DNA of 64,000 bases from Paenibacillus sp. FSL H8-0079 (GTDB taxonomy: Bacteria > Bacillota > Bacilli > Paenibacillales > Paenibacillaceae). A program made the translations under genes and the position numbers. The stretch covers positions 6,510,001 through 6,574,000 of the forward strand of contig NZ_CP150300.1 in NCBI RefSeq assembly GCF_037991315.1. The letters are read 5' to 3'. Positions 9,016-18,599 of this stretch are shown one piece after another. Numbering within the stretch: position 1 is the stretch's first letter; each line of letters begins with the position of its first letter. The notes under the pieces are model-generated. The model was given only the letters and a program-made list of their open reading frames with translations. It was not told where the DNA came from and made no database searches.

Positions 9016-11304
9016 ATGCGCAAAATTTCAATGAAACGTTTCGCCGGATGGCCTTTATCATTCCTCTTATGTGCCTCCATTTTGTTCGCCCCTTTTGCTT
9101 CCACTCCGGTTCAGGCTGCTGAGGCAGACAAGGAAACCAAGATCACGTTGCTGGGTACATCGGATATTCATGGTCGATTCATGCCGTGGGACTATGCTTT
9201 GGATGGTCCAAACCCAACCGGAAGTATGACACAGCTCTACACCATTGTAAAAAAAGTGCGTGCGGAGAATCCCAATACGATCCTGCTGGATGCAGGAGAC
9301 ATGATTCAGGATAACTCGGCTGAGTTGTTCAATGATCAACCCCAATCTCCCATGATGGTTGCAATGAACGAAATGAAATATGACGCATGGGTTATGGGTA
9401 ACCATGAGTTTAACTTTGGACTGGACGTACTGGAGAAGATCTCCTCCCAATTCAATGGACAGCCTCTCGTGGGTAACATTTTCAAAGAAAACGGCGACCG
9501 CTACATGCCTGCCTATACGATTATTGAGAAAGACGGCATCAAAGTCGGTGTTATTGGAATGAACACACCTATGATTACCGAGTTTGAGAAAGGTACGGAT
9601 CACCTGGACGGCATCATCGTCAAAGATCCTGTGGAAGAGACCAAGAAGGCCATTGCCGAGCTGAAAGGCAAAGTCGATGTCATGGTTGGACTTATGCATA
9701 TGGGATTGGATAACGAGAACGGTAATCCGGGAACCGGAGTGACGGATATCGCCAATGCCAACCCGGAGCTGGCTGCCATTTTTGCCGGACACATGCACAC
9801 CTTGATTGAATCCCAAACGGTTAACGGCGTATTGATCTCTGAACCAAATAAATATGGCTCACATATTTCACGAATCGATCTGACATTTGAAAAAGACGGC
9901 GACAAAGTCGTGCTGAAAAGCAAAGAAGCTCAAGCACTCGCTGTAAAAGCAGCAGACGGAACGTATGAAGTCTCCGATCCTGCGCTGGAAGAGACATTGC
10001 ACCCGTTCCACGAGTTCGCTCGTGCCGATGCCAACATCGAAGTGGCTGAACTGAAAGGAACAAACCTGGTGCCTGCCGATGAGATTAAGGGTATTCCTGC
10101 GGTGCAGATCCAGGAAACACCTTTGTCTGACTTTTTCACCGAAGTGATGCTTCATTACAGTGATGCCGACGTAGTCGCGCACCAGATTGATAACGACAAG
10201 GCCAAGCTGGATGTAGGCCCGATCAAGAAAAAGGATATTGCGTTCAACTACCAATATACCTTCGGTGAAGTAACCGTGTATGAAGTGACCGGACGCGATC
10301 TGATGGATTATATGGAGTGGTCTGCGGGGTACTTCAACTCCACACGCCCGGGTGATGTGACCATCAGTTTTGATCCGAAACGACGTGCTTCCAAATACAG
10401 CACCGATGATTTCTTCGGCGGCGTGACGTATGAGATTGACCTGACCAAACCATACGGCAGTCGGATTACAAATCTCAAGTACAGCAACGGTACGACAGTA
10501 AAAGAAGACGATACGTTAAAACTTGGCATGAACGCCTATCGAATGGAAGCCCTGATTGCCAAAGGTGGCGCCATGGAAGGGCGTAAGTTCAAGCAACTCT
10601 GGTCCTCCAAGGACGCCTCGGCATTTGGTGAGATTCAAGGCACGATTCGCAACCTGTCCATCGCCTATCTGAAAGATGTCATGAAAGGCGTCTACGAACC
10701 GAAGATTCAACACAACTGGAAAATCACTGGCGTAGACCTGACTGCACCGGAGCGTGCAGATATAGTGGAGTTAATTAACGATGGCATTATGTCTGTGCCA
10801 ACAACAGAAGATGGCAAGTACACCAACATTGCCTCCATTAACATTTTGGATGCGGTGACTCAAGAAGAGATTGATGCGCTATCTGCCAAAGCAGGTGTGA
10901 GTGCAGCCCAATTCGCAGGCGTGAAAACCAAGGGAGCGTTCTATCAACAGCTGAACAAAGCTCGCAAAGCAGCAGGTAATGGTGAGGAAGAAACTACACC
11001 TGAGAAGCCTACGACACCAACAGTACCAAAACCAACACCAACTCCAGGCACGCCGAAACCTGGTAAACCAGCAACACCAAGCACTGGAAAACCAGGAACT
11101 GTCACCAAAGGCAAACAAGCCAAGGTCACTGCGGCTTACCTGAACGTACGCGCTGGCGCTTCATCCAAAGCCAAAGTTGTTGCTGCGGTACCGAAAGGTA
11201 CCCTGCTTGAGGTGATCAGTACAGACAAGTATGGTTGGGTAAAAGTGAAGCTGGATGGACGTGTAGCATTCGTATACGGGAAATATGTGAGTATTTTGAA
11301 ATAG
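9016..11304 (+). CDS. Secreted bifunctional 5'-nucleotidase / 2',3'-cyclic phosphodiesterase with C-terminal SH3b domain
   Basis: 762 residues. After a Sec signal peptide (cleavage near VQAAEA, about 35-38) comes a calcineurin-like metallophosphoesterase domain with its metal ligands in GTSDIHGRF, LLDAGDMIQDN, VMGNHEFNFG, GLMHMGL and FAGHMHT (about 46-260). Next is the 5'-nucleotidase C-terminal substrate domain (about 340-560), a Pro/Thr linker (about 655-700), and an SH3b module (YLNVRAGASSKAKVVAAVPKG...) that probably binds the wall. This is the UshA/CpdB/YfkN class that strips phosphate from extracellular nucleotides. Upstream PhoP-like repeats suggest phosphate-starvation control. AAGGGAG precedes the ATG. 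It is a single gene followed by a bidirectional terminator. Confidence 0.9.
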   Translation: MRKISMKRFAGWPLSFLLCASILFAPFASTPVQAAEADKETKITLLGTSDIHGRFMPWDYALDGPNPTGSMTQLYTIVKKVRAENPNTILLDAGDMIQDNSAELFNDQPQSPMMVAMNEMKYDAWVMGNHEFNFGLDVLEKISSQFNGQPLVGNIFKENGDRYMPAYTIIEKDGIKVGVIGMNTPMITEFEKGTDHLDGIIVKDPVEETKKAIAELKGKVDVMVGLMHMGLDNENGNPGTGVTDIANANPELAAIFAGHMHTLIESQTVNGVLISEPNKYGSHISRIDLTFEKDGDKVVLKSKEAQALAVKAADGTYEVSDPALEETLHPFHEFARADANIEVAELKGTNLVPADEIKGIPAVQIQETPLSDFFTEVMLHYSDADVVAHQIDNDKAKLDVGPIKKKDIAFNYQYTFGEVTVYEVTGRDLMDYMEWSAGYFNSTRPGDVTISFDPKRRASKYSTDDFFGGVTYEIDLTKPYGSRITNLKYSNGTTVKEDDTLKLGMNAYRMEALIAKGGAMEGRKFKQLWSSKDASAFGEIQGTIRNLSIAYLKDVMKGVYEPKIQHNWKITGVDLTAPERADIVELINDGIMSVPTTEDGKYTNIASINILDAVTQEEIDALSAKAGVSAAQFAGVKTKGAFYQQLNKARKAAGNGEEETTPEKPTTPTVPKPTPTPGTPKPGKPATPSTGKPGTVTKGKQAKVTAAYLNVRAGASSKAKVVAAVPKGTLLEVISTDKYGWVKVKLDGRVAFVYGKYVSILK

Positions 11305-11340
11305 GGACAATCGTTACGTACTACGCTTCATGAAAAACAA

Positions 11341-11384
11341 AAAGGGCGATTCTCCCATGGAACTCATGGTCGGGATCGCCCTTT
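11341..11384. terminator. Bidirectional terminator
   Basis: AAAGGGCGAT pairs with ATCGCCCTTT, with a CCATGG...CCATGag-type loop region between. The better U-tract (TTTTTGTTTTT) is on the minus strand, so it mainly ends the lipoprotein gene at 11449. Confidence 0.8.
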
Positions 11385-11448
11385 GTTATATTAAACGAAT
11401 GGTTATGCGTATGGCCCTTCCTCTACTGCTCTAGGGGAATGAAGTCAT

Positions 11449-12138
11449 TTAGCCTTGTGGCAGGTTCTTAATTTTATCCATAAAAGCGTCCAGCTGGATG
11501 CCATTCGTTTGTTCCGTAAAATCACGCAATTCCTCCGATTCCCCCTCGTAGGCGGCAAGTACGTAGTCATCATCGACAATATAGTACGTGCCGTAGCGGG
11601 TGAACGAATATCCTCCCAGCTGTTCTCCGGTCGTCCCCTTTTTGACTACAGCGATAATCTCCATACCTGGTTTAAGTTCAGGCTCCACACCTGCGAAGTC
11701 AGCGTTGTAAAATAAAAAAGTATCCTCGGCTACATCATCGCCTGTTACCACTTCATGTACCTTCACCTCATAGGAGATGAATTCAGGTTGGTAGGGTGTC
11801 ATTCCATTATCCCTTTCCTTATCAGCCATCTTTCGTTCAGGCGTGCCCGGTTCAGTCGACAGCTCCACACGAAAACTCGGCAACACCTTCACGACCTCCG
11901 CCACAACGACCCCATCCCCAAACGCCATGATTTCATTGAAGCTCACTTCCCTCATATTAATCGTCGCGGGGACGCCAGTGGATAGCGGATATTGCTCGCG
12001 GAGTTCCTTCATACGATCAGAGGACAACCTGATGCTTGCGGTATTTTGCGATTCGGAAAAAGGGGACGAGCACCCGGTTAGACTCACCATAGTCAGTACG
12101 ATACTTAACAACCAACATGTCATCTTGACTAGCGGCAT
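11449..12138 (-). CDS. Putative lipoprotein of unknown function
   Basis: 229 residues with a lipoprotein signal peptide and lipobox SLTGC (Cys23). The body is mixed alpha/beta and mostly acidic: a segment FGDGVVVAEVVKVLPSF (about 75-90) and a PEFISYEVKVHEVVTGD stretch alternate hydrophobic strands, as in small secreted beta-domains, and KPGMEIIAVVKK resembles the later strands. I do not recognise the family. It should be anchored on the outer membrane face. GGGGGAT precedes the ATG, and a hairpin with a U-tract sits just upstream in the leader (12173-12192). The gene stands alone between convergent neighbours. Confidence 0.75.
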   Translation of the reverse strand: MPLVKMTCWLLSIVLTMVSLTGCSSPFSESQNTASIRLSSDRMKELREQYPLSTGVPATINMREVSFNEIMAFGDGVVVAEVVKVLPSFRVELSTEPGTPERKMADKERDNGMTPYQPEFISYEVKVHEVVTGDDVAEDTFLFYNADFAGVEPELKPGMEIIAVVKKGTTGEQLGGYSFTRYGTYYIVDDDYVLAAYEGESEELRDFTEQTNGIQLDAFMDKIKNLPQG

Positions 12139-12155
12139 ATCTTATCCCCCTTTTC

Positions 12156-12192
12156 CTGATAAAAAAATAAAACACAGACATCCATGTCTGTG
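12156..12192 (-). promoter_or_regulatory. Terminator-like hairpin in the leader of the lipoprotein gene (possible attenuator)
   Basis: CACAGACAT-CC-ATGTCTGTG is a perfect 9-base stem. Read on the minus strand it is followed by TTTTATTTTTTTATC and then by the ribosome site and ATG of the 11449-12138 gene. No minus-strand gene lies upstream for it to terminate. The rest of the 338-base gap (12139-12476) holds only AT-rich sequence with a palindromic CCGGCCGG at about 12223. Confidence 0.55.
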
Positions 12193-12476
12193 CAGTCCAT
12201 TAAAATTTCGGTTGTACTCGCTCCGGCCGGGTAATACGTAGTATATAAAAGTACCACTATTATAAAAATATTTCATGACTAGCGACATACGTGTAATAAA
12301 CGATTGATTATCCTATAACTTTTTTACAGATACCCATATTCTACCATATCTCATTTTTCAGTTCCAGCCTCAATGGAGTGATTTTTGTTCTTTTTTCCAT
12401 TGATGTAAAGGAACTTTGATGTCTCAAAAACCGTCCATACCTATAGAGCATGACAAAAGGAGGAGGGGAAGAAGCT

Positions 12477-12845
12477 GTGTCTGTTGTACGAAGATTATTC
12501 GTATTCCCGTTTATCTTGCTGCTAACGTTAGGATGCGCTGGAGAATCCTTGGAAAAGAGGGAGGATAAGCCCCATGCACGTGGGATTATTACGGATTTTG
12601 AGGAAGAAAAGGGACAGGTCCTCATCGACAATACAGAGGATAACGGTGTTGAATCAGGACCGATCTGGATTTCGCTCAACACGGATGCCGAACTCATCAT
12701 CGAAGGAGAGACGGCTACTGCCGCTTTGGATGAAACACTCGTTGGACGAAGCGCAGAAGTGTGGATCGGTGGGTATATCGCTCAGTCCTCCCCTCCCCAA
12801 ACCAATGCTGTAAAGATGGTCATTCATGAACTTAAAGCAAACTAA
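12477..12845 (+). CDS. Small lipoprotein, DUF3221 (YobA-like)
   Basis: 122 residues from a GTG start. The longer frame begins with ATG at 12450, but the GGAGGAGGGG ribosome site lies inside it and is 8 bases from the GTG at 12477, which also gives a cleaner signal peptide (lipobox LTLGC). The mature part opens ARGIITDFEEEKGQVLIDN and ends with a strand pattern AEVWIGGYIAQSSPPQTNAVKM, which matches the small beta-barrel DUF3221 proteins such as B. subtilis YobA. Function is unknown; family members are exported. No operon partner is seen. Confidence 0.65.
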   Translation: MSVVRRLFVFPFILLLTLGCAGESLEKREDKPHARGIITDFEEEKGQVLIDNTEDNGVESGPIWISLNTDAELIIEGETATAALDETLVGRSAEVWIGGYIAQSSPPQTNAVKMVIHELKAN

Positions 12846-13024
12846 GCCGATACATTTCGTTTCACGTGGAACGCTTTGATACACTTACGAAAACAATTTA
12901 CACACTCGAAGCATTTACTCCGTTAGCCTGCCTGCATATAGAGTATAATGAAGAGGTATACGATAAATGTACGGTGCAATGCTTGTATGTAGAGTATTCA
13001 AAACTAACGCAAAAGAGGTAAACG

Positions 13025-14470
13025 ATGAGCGAGCAACAATTTAAAGATTATGGACTTGGTGAAGAGATCGTAAAAGCACTGGACAGTCTGGGCTATGAGA
13101 CACCAACCGAGGTACAGACCAAAGTTATTCCTGTGGCACTGGAGAATCAGGATCTTGTGGTGAAATCACAGACAGGTAGTGGTAAAACAGCTGCATACGG
13201 CATTCCGCTCTGCGAGCTGGTGGATTGGAATGAGAATAAGCCACAGGCTTTGATTCTTACACCAACCCGGGAACTGGCTTTGCAGGTGAACGAAGATATT
13301 ACAAATATCGGCCGCTTTAAGCGTATTAAAGCAACCGCACTATACGGACAGTCCCCTTTTCATATCCAAAAGGCGGAGTTAAAACAAAGAACTCATGTCG
13401 CTGTTGGTACGCCAGGTCGGGTCCTGGATCATATCGAACGTGGCACGCTGCCACTCGAACGGATCGCCTATCTCGTTATTGACGAGGCGGATGAGATGCT
13501 GAATATGGGCTTTATCGAGACGGTACAAGCGATCATTCAGAAACTGCCGCAGGAGCGAGTAACGATGTTGTTCTCCGCTACGTTCCCTGAAGATGTAGCC
13601 AAGCTGTCACGCAAATACATGAACAAACCGGTAGAGATCGAGATCAAGGCAAGTGGACTGACGACAGCCACGATTGAACATGCTGTGATTAACGTGCCAG
13701 AAGTGAACAAAACCGCGCTGCTTCAGGACTTGTTCATTGTGGAAAATCCGGATAGCTGCATTGTGTTCTGCCGTACGCAGGAGAATGTGGACAAACTGTT
13801 CCGGGTCATGGCTGACCTGGACTACCCAGCAGATCGTATCCATGGTGGTATGGAGCAGGATGAGCGGATCGAAGTAATGAACGCATTCAGACGGGGACAA
13901 TTCCGTTATCTGATCGCGACGGATGTAGCCGCACGTGGTATTGATATCACGAATATTACCCATGTCATCAACTACGATATTCCTTTGGAAAAAGAGGGAT
14001 ATGTTCACCGTACAGGCCGTACGGGTCGCGCAGGCAAAACAGGTAAAGCCATTACGTTGATTACACCGAAAGATGGCAGACGTCTGGCTGAGATTGAATC
14101 CTATATCGGATTCCAAATCCCTGTCGTGAAAGCCCCTTCCGAAGAGGCTGTGGATCGCCGCAGAGAAGATTTTGAGAAGCGATTGAAGATCGTGCCTGAA
14201 CGCAAAAAGGACAAGCGTGAACAGTTGAACCAACAGATCATGAAGCTGAACTTCAACGGAGGCAAGAAGAAGAAACTTCGTGCCGTTGACTTTGTAGGTA
14301 CCATCGCCAAGCTCGAAGGGGTAACCGCAGACGACATCGGGATCATTACGATTCTGGATAATGTGACGGATGTAGAGATCCTGAACGGTAAAGGCCCGCT
14401 CGTACTGGAGCTCATGCAGAATACAACGATCAAAAAGATGCAGCTTAAGGTTCGCAAAGGTCATAAATAG
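13025..14470 (+). CDS. dbpA: DEAD-box ATP-dependent RNA helicase, DbpA/YxiN type
   Basis: 481 residues. Helicase motifs in order: Q-motif region (YETPTEVQ), motif I SQTGSGKT (48-55), Ia PTREL, Ib TPGR, II DEAD (153-156), III SAT (184-186), then [16 protein letters not shown] and HRTGRTGR. The C-terminal ~75 residues ([20 protein letters not shown]...) are the DbpA RNA-binding domain, which in DbpA and B. subtilis YxiN binds hairpin 92 of 23S rRNA. It therefore remodels RNA during late 50S ribosome assembly in the cytoplasm. Length and domain order match YxiN. AAGAGGT precedes the ATG. The gene stands alone. Confidence 0.95.
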   Translation: MSEQQFKDYGLGEEIVKALDSLGYETPTEVQTKVIPVALENQDLVVKSQTGSGKTAAYGIPLCELVDWNENKPQALILTPTRELALQVNEDITNIGRFKRIKATALYGQSPFHIQKAELKQRTHVAVGTPGRVLDHIERGTLPLERIAYLVIDEADEMLNMGFIETVQAIIQKLPQERVTMLFSATFPEDVAKLSRKYMNKPVEIEIKASGLTTATIEHAVINVPEVNKTALLQDLFIVENPDSCIVFCRTQENVDKLFRVMADLDYPADRIHGGMEQDERIEVMNAFRRGQFRYLIATDVAARGIDITNITHVINYDIPLEKEGYVHRTGRTGRAGKTGKAITLITPKDGRRLAEIESYIGFQIPVVKAPSEEAVDRRREDFEKRLKIVPERKKDKREQLNQQIMKLNFNGGKKKKLRAVDFVGTIAKLEGVTADDIGIITILDNVTDVEILNGKGPLVLELMQNTTIKKMQLKVRKGHK

Positions 14471-14512
14471 ATTGGTGAATGTCGCACTGCCTTCCTAAAC
14501 GCTTTAAACAAG

Positions 14513-14555
14513 ACAAGCAGACCTGCTAAAATGACGTTATGGCAGGTCTGCTTGT
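14513..14555. terminator. Hairpin after the helicase gene
   Basis: Perfect 14-base inverted repeat (14513-14526 and 14542-14555) with a 15-base loop; no U-tract follows on the plus strand, so termination may be partial. Confidence 0.55.
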
Positions 14556-14631
14556 GAATCGTCGTTATTGGATTATATTTATTGCGATTAAGAAGTATTC
14601 AAGTTTACCTATTAAACCTAAAGATAAAACT

Positions 14632-14676
14632 CATTAAAAATAGCGGAGTAAGGATCACCTTCCTTACTCCGCTATT
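14632..14676 (-). terminator. Terminator of the PT-repeat SLH gene
   Basis: 16-base perfect stem (14639-14654 with 14661-14676), followed on the minus strand by TTTTTAATG. It lies 6 bases past the stop codon of the 14683-16185 gene. A degenerate relative is at 27327-27367. Confidence 0.85.
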
Positions 14677-14682
14677 ATCCTT

Positions 14683-16185
14683 TTATATTGAGCCTAAGTA
14701 ATTATCAATAACTTCCTGGATTTCTTGTTTAGTTAATAAGCCGCCTGGACCTCCGTTTGGACCTCCTCCTAGACCGCCCCCATATTCCGTTTGAAGGTGC
14801 GCTATGATGTCAACTATGTTCAAATCAGTCACTCCGTTTATACCAGCAAGATCGAATACTCTCTTGTCAGGCTCAGATCCATAACCAAATCCAAAATAAT
14901 TATTGATTGCATTAAAATGAATAGTCTCGTCAACAATCGTTTGAATTTGAGTCAATGTTTTCGGAAGTTGTGTTATAGCGTAATTGTCTTGCAATATGCC
15001 CTGGATGCCCACTAGGTACTCATTGGTAACACCGATAACTCCCGCATTAGCAAAAGTCAACTCAGTAACTTCCGTCCATACACGTGAAATCGCTGCAGCA
15101 TTGATCAAATTTAGTGCCGCTTGCTTCGTAATCTCCGCATTGACGATAGCTTGAATTCCTAAAACTGTTCTTGGAGAGCTTCCACCAGATTCGAGTGCAA
15201 CTTTAACCGCTGACACATTGTCTGTCGTTACACCCGTAACACCTGCATTTACAAAAATTTCAATATCAACATTGGTCCATAAACCGGAAGCTGATGCAGC
15301 GTTAATTAAATCTAATGGTGTTGGTGTTGGTGTTGGTGTTGGTGTTGGTGTCGGTGTTGGTGTTGGTGTTGGTGTTGGTGTTGGTGTTGGTGTTGGTGTT
15401 GGTGTTGGTGTTGGTGTTGGTGTTGGTGTTGGTGTTGGTGTTGGTGTTGGTGTTGGTGTTGGTGTTGGTGTTGGTGTTGGTGTTGGTGTTGGTGTTGGTG
15501 TTGGTGTTGGTGTTGGTGTTGGTGTTGGTGTTGGTGTTGGTGTTGGTGTTGGTGTTGGTGTTGGTGTTGGTGTGCTTTCCTCCGTTTTTTTCCCTTCTTC
15601 TTTCCGTTCCATTATCACTTGCTCTGCCTGATAGGCTAAAGACACTAGGTCCGCTCGTGTAGCAGCCTCTTTATAATTGGTTGGGAAATCAACTTTTGCG
15701 TTTATAATAGCTTGAACATAACCTGCAGCCCAATCTGAAACTCCCTCTACTTCTGCGCCCTCTACAGGTTCCATATCAAGTAAGCGTCCAGCTGCGACCG
15801 CGGTCTCCTGGACAGTCATAGCCTTATTAGGGGTAAAGGTTTCATTTCCATTACCTATCATAATGCCAGCCTCTTTTACAGCTGTAATCTCTTCTACGGC
15901 CCAGTGTGTCAGCTCCACATCACTGAAAGGTTTTGTTGTTGGAGTCGTAGTTTCCGTTGCTCCAAGATTTAGAATTAACGCAGCGACTCTAGCAAATTGT
16001 GCACGATTCATATTCTCATTAAGTTTTGCTTCGCCGTTGATTCCGGAGAAAATTCCTTTCGCTACTAACTCATCATATTTTTGCTGCGCAGTACGATCTT
16101 GAGAGTCCGCGGCATTCCCTACTGTTGGAAAGAGTAAAGCTCCCATCAACAAAACCAGTGAAATTCGACTTAACTTCTTTTTCAT
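14683..16185 (-). CDS. SLH-domain surface protein with a long (Thr-Pro)n stalk
   Basis: 500 residues. A Sec signal peptide (cut near GNA at 24-26) is followed by SLH-type repeats (about 35-195, e.g. [40 protein letters not shown]), which bind pyruvylated secondary wall polymer. Then comes a rigid Thr-Pro stalk of about 85 residues encoded by a hexanucleotide tract, and a C-terminal region of three related ~70-residue repeats (INAA...W..V....F.NAGV.GVT..N......), ending in a Gly-rich stretch and a short acidic helix. The C-terminal repeats would be held away from the wall by the stalk; their function is unknown. GGGGGAT precedes the ATG. The promoter carries a box shared with two other genes here. 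Confidence 0.85.
   Translation of the reverse strand: MKKKLSRISLVLLMGALLFPTVGNAADSQDRTAQQKYDELVAKGIFSGINGEAKLNENMNRAQFARVAALILNLGATETTTPTTKPFSDVELTHWAVEEITAVKEAGIMIGNGNETFTPNKAMTVQETAVAAGRLLDMEPVEGAEVEGVSDWAAGYVQAIINAKVDFPTNYKEAATRADLVSLAYQAEQVIMERKEEGKKTEESTPTPTPTPTPTPTPTPTPTPTPTPTPTPTPTPTPTPTPTPTPTPTPTPTPTPTPTPTPTPTPTPTPTPTPTPTPTPTPTPTPTPTPLDLINAASASGLWTNVDIEIFVNAGVTGVTTDNVSAVKVALESGGSSPRTVLGIQAIVNAEITKQAALNLINAAAISRVWTEVTELTFANAGVIGVTNEYLVGIQGILQDNYAITQLPKTLTQIQTIVDETIHFNAINNYFGFGYGSEPDKRVFDLAGINGVTDLNIVDIIAHLQTEYGGGLGGGPNGGPGGLLTKQEIQEVIDNYLGSI
15317..15568. repeat. Hexanucleotide tract (GGTGTT)42
   Basis: Forty-two tandem 6-base units, 41 identical and one GGTGTC variant at 15347, inside the SLH gene (AACACC on the coding strand). 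Being a multiple of three, unit gain or loss lengthens or shortens the Thr-Pro stalk without frameshift. Such purity suggests recent slippage. Confidence 0.95.
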
Positions 16186-16228
16186 AGCGTTTATCCCCCT
16201 TAAATTGCGAGCAAGATCACATAGGTCT

Positions 16229-16279
16229 ATAGTATCATGTCAAGTGCATTACAAGAGCGAACTTAAAGTTTTCTTTAAG
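16229..16279 (-). promoter_or_regulatory. Promoter with OmpR-type box, SLH gene (shared architecture, copy 1)
   Basis: Box CTTAAAG-N4-CTTTAAG at 16262-16279 (also readable as TTAAAG-N5-TTTAAG), 24 bases, then extended -10 TGATACTAT at 16237-16229 on the minus strand. No good -35 exists, as expected for an activated promoter. The predicted leader is about 37 bases. A further half-site, TTAAAT, lies just upstream at 16283. The same layout recurs at 27241-27291 and 28405-28455. Confidence 0.7.
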
Positions 16280-16468
16280 TTTCTTAAATGGGCTAATCTA
16301 CCACGGTTCACCCTCCAACCCTGTTGTGAAATAAGTCTCTCCTCATTTTAACGCGTGTACCTGATTCTCTCTACATCATCGCACATGATATTTAAGCGCA
16401 ATTCCCCCGCTCTCACCGCTCAACCTCGATGAAATGTCGGTTTGTTCAGCAATGGATGGATTGTTCAC

Positions 16469-16496
16469 TTGAAAAAGTGTATGGCACAACTAAAAT
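16469..16496 (+). promoter_or_regulatory. Candidate promoter of the GH43 gene
   Basis: TTGAAA (16469-16474), 16 bases, TAAAAT (16491-16496); a long inverted repeat begins about 11 bases after it. The remaining 16290-16468 of this 413-base gap shows nothing recognisable. Confidence 0.5.
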
Positions 16497-16507
16497 ATAA
16501 ATGAAAG

Positions 16508-16553
16508 AATCAATTTCATAATACCTTTATTTTAGTGAGTTATGAAATTGATT
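16508..16553. promoter_or_regulatory. 14-base inverted repeat at the 5' end of the GH43 transcript
   Basis: AATCAATTTCATAA (16508-16521) and TTATGAAATTGATT (16540-16553) are perfect complements with an 18-base spacer. Its place right after the predicted -10 fits an operator or a 5'-end mRNA hairpin; it has no U-tract and ends 45 bases before the start. Confidence 0.6.
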
Positions 16554-16598
16554 TGAGAACGCTACATTTAATCTGATATCTTTCGGGAGGTGTATGTA

Positions 16599-18467
16599 AT
16601 GGGTAACAGGAAAGCTATCTGGTTTCTGGTCTTCGCACTCACGTTCACCCTGTTTGGACTTCATCCTGAACGGACAAGTGCAGCAAGTGTCACGATAACC
16701 AACGGTACCGATTGGCTTGATACCGCAGGTAACCCCATCCATGCGAACAGCGGCAACATTCTGCAGGTAGGCTCGACGTATTATCTGTACGGTGAACATG
16801 CCGTGGGTGGCAGGTTCGACAGCGTGAACGTCTACACCTCCACCGATCTGAAGAACTGGACTTTCAGCAACGCCATTCTGACGAAAGATTCCGCAACCGA
16901 GCTGGCCTCCAGCAAGATCGAACGTCCCAAAGTCATCTATAACGCCTCCACCAATCAGTATGTGCTCTGGGCACACTATGAGAATGGTACAGACTACAAC
17001 CTCGGGCGTGTAGCGGTGGCAACAAGCAATACCCCGAATGGCAAATTCACCTATGAGGGCAGCTTCCGCCCGCTGAATTATGAATCCCGTGACATGACCG
17101 TCTTTGTTGATACAGATGGCACAGGTTATCTGGTTACTGCTTCACGCAAAAATGGCGGTGCCAATGATACGATGGCTATTTTTAAAATGAATGCAAGTTA
17201 CACCGGAATACAGTCCTTCGAGGGCTGGCTGTTCGAGAACGCCTATCGTGAAGCGCCTGCTGTTGTGAAAAAAGGAAACCGTTACTACCTCTTCACCTCT
17301 CAAGCCGCTGGCTGGTATCCAAATCAGGGCGCTTATGCTACAGCAACTTCCATGACGGGTCCATGGACTTCGCTTACGCCATATGGCAATCCATCTGCCT
17401 TCGGTTCGCAGATTCACGATATTGCCACGATTACAGGCAGCAACACCACATCCTACATCTACATGGCGGATCGCTGGAATCCGATGAACCTCGGAGAGCA
17501 CAAACATATCTGGCTGCCGCTAACCTTGAATGATACGAACGGAACAGCATCACTGGAGTGGTATACGGCGTGGAATATCGACGCAGCAACAGGCACGGTA
17601 ACACCACCTGCTCTCGTCAACCACGCCCAAGGCAAAACAGCTACCGCTATCTCCACAGCCTCCGGTTCGTCTGCATCCAACGTCAATGATGGCAATTACC
17701 AGACTTCATGGGTGGCTTCCTCCAATAGCTGGTCTGCATGGTGGCAGGTGGACTTCGGCGCATCAAAGACGATCACCGAGATCGACACGTCCTGGTTTAT
17801 GTATAAAGGTTCTGAAGGATACTACAAATACAAAATTGAAATTAGCAACGATGGAGTTAATTACTCCACCTTGGATCGCACCAATAATCTGACCTATGGC
17901 TTCACCACGGATGCCGTGCATTTCACTGCCCGTTATGTACGGATCAATATGGTGAACGCGGTCTTGTGGAATAATCCGGGGAACTGGTACACCCCAACTC
18001 TTCACGAGGTCAAAATGTTGGGTCCTGCAACACCTGAAGCCACAGGTTACAGCCGGTTCAGTTCGCACAACTATCCGGATCGATACATCCGTCATGCCAA
18101 TTACACCGATCGCGTGGATGCCAACGTCTCTCCTGTTCTGGATTCACAGTTCCGCGTCGTACCAGGCCTTGCCAGCTCCACGGGAATTTCACTGGAGTCC
18201 ATCAACTTCCCAGGCTACTTCTTGAAGCGCAACACCAGCAATAAAATTGTACTTGAAGCTTATGCCGACACCTCCGCCTATAAGGGAGATGCTACGTTCC
18301 TAAGCAGTCCAGGTTGGGCTGACAGCACCAAAGTATCCCTTCAATCGTATAGTCAGCCCGGCTATTACATCCGGCATTATGATTACGTGTTACAGCTCGA
18401 TGCCATCAACGCATCTAGCAGCTCGACGGTGAAGAGTGACGCCACGTTTGGGCGAACCAATTTCTAA
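16599..18467 (+). CDS. Secreted GH43 (subfamily 24-like) exo-beta-1,3-galactanase with CBM32 and AbfB domains
   Basis: 622 residues from ATG at 16599; a longer GTG start at 16590 overlaps the GGGAGG ribosome site, so the ATG (8-base spacing) is preferred. After a Sec signal peptide comes a GH43 five-bladed propeller (about 35-335) with GNPIHANSGNIL, IERPKVIYN, NYESRDMTVFVDTDG and REAPAVVKKGNRYYLFTS, closely matching bacterial exo-beta-1,3-galactanases of subfamily 24. These lack the usual N-terminal Asp base. Next is an F5/8C (CBM32) module (about 340-475), then an AbfB/CBM42-like beta-trefoil (about 480-620). Likely substrate: the beta-1,3-galactan backbone of plant arabinogalactan, with AbfB binding arabinose branches. 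It acts outside the cell. No terminator stands out. Confidence 0.85.
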   Translation: MGNRKAIWFLVFALTFTLFGLHPERTSAASVTITNGTDWLDTAGNPIHANSGNILQVGSTYYLYGEHAVGGRFDSVNVYTSTDLKNWTFSNAILTKDSATELASSKIERPKVIYNASTNQYVLWAHYENGTDYNLGRVAVATSNTPNGKFTYEGSFRPLNYESRDMTVFVDTDGTGYLVTASRKNGGANDTMAIFKMNASYTGIQSFEGWLFENAYREAPAVVKKGNRYYLFTSQAAGWYPNQGAYATATSMTGPWTSLTPYGNPSAFGSQIHDIATITGSNTTSYIYMADRWNPMNLGEHKHIWLPLTLNDTNGTASLEWYTAWNIDAATGTVTPPALVNHAQGKTATAISTASGSSASNVNDGNYQTSWVASSNSWSAWWQVDFGASKTITEIDTSWFMYKGSEGYYKYKIEISNDGVNYSTLDRTNNLTYGFTTDAVHFTARYVRINMVNAVLWNNPGNWYTPTLHEVKMLGPATPEATGYSRFSSHNYPDRYIRHANYTDRVDANVSPVLDSQFRVVPGLASSTGISLESINFPGYFLKRNTSNKIVLEAYADTSAYKGDATFLSSPGWADSTKVSLQSYSQPGYYIRHYDYVLQLDAINASSSSTVKSDATFGRTNF

Positions 18468-18599
18468 GCAAAATAATTGGAGTTGAGGATGAGCCATCTA
18501 CATCTACAATTCGAGGAAAGGCCGTTTTTTCAGGAGTCACAACTGAAGAAGCGTTTTTTTCTGCTGCACGGTTTCAGATATAGATGACGTAACCCCATC

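Noticed and set aside
13607..14464. Minus-strand 285-codon open frame
   Set aside because: Antisense to the DEAD-box helicase, no ribosome site, no recognisable domain.
15317..15568. Repeat tract as a possible CRISPR array
   Set aside because: Units are 6 bases in direct tandem with no spacers and lie in frame inside a coding gene.
15218..15662. Two plus-strand open frames made of Gly-Val or Leu-Val repeats
   Set aside because: They are antisense readings of the hexanucleotide tract in the SLH gene; no ribosome site and no domain.
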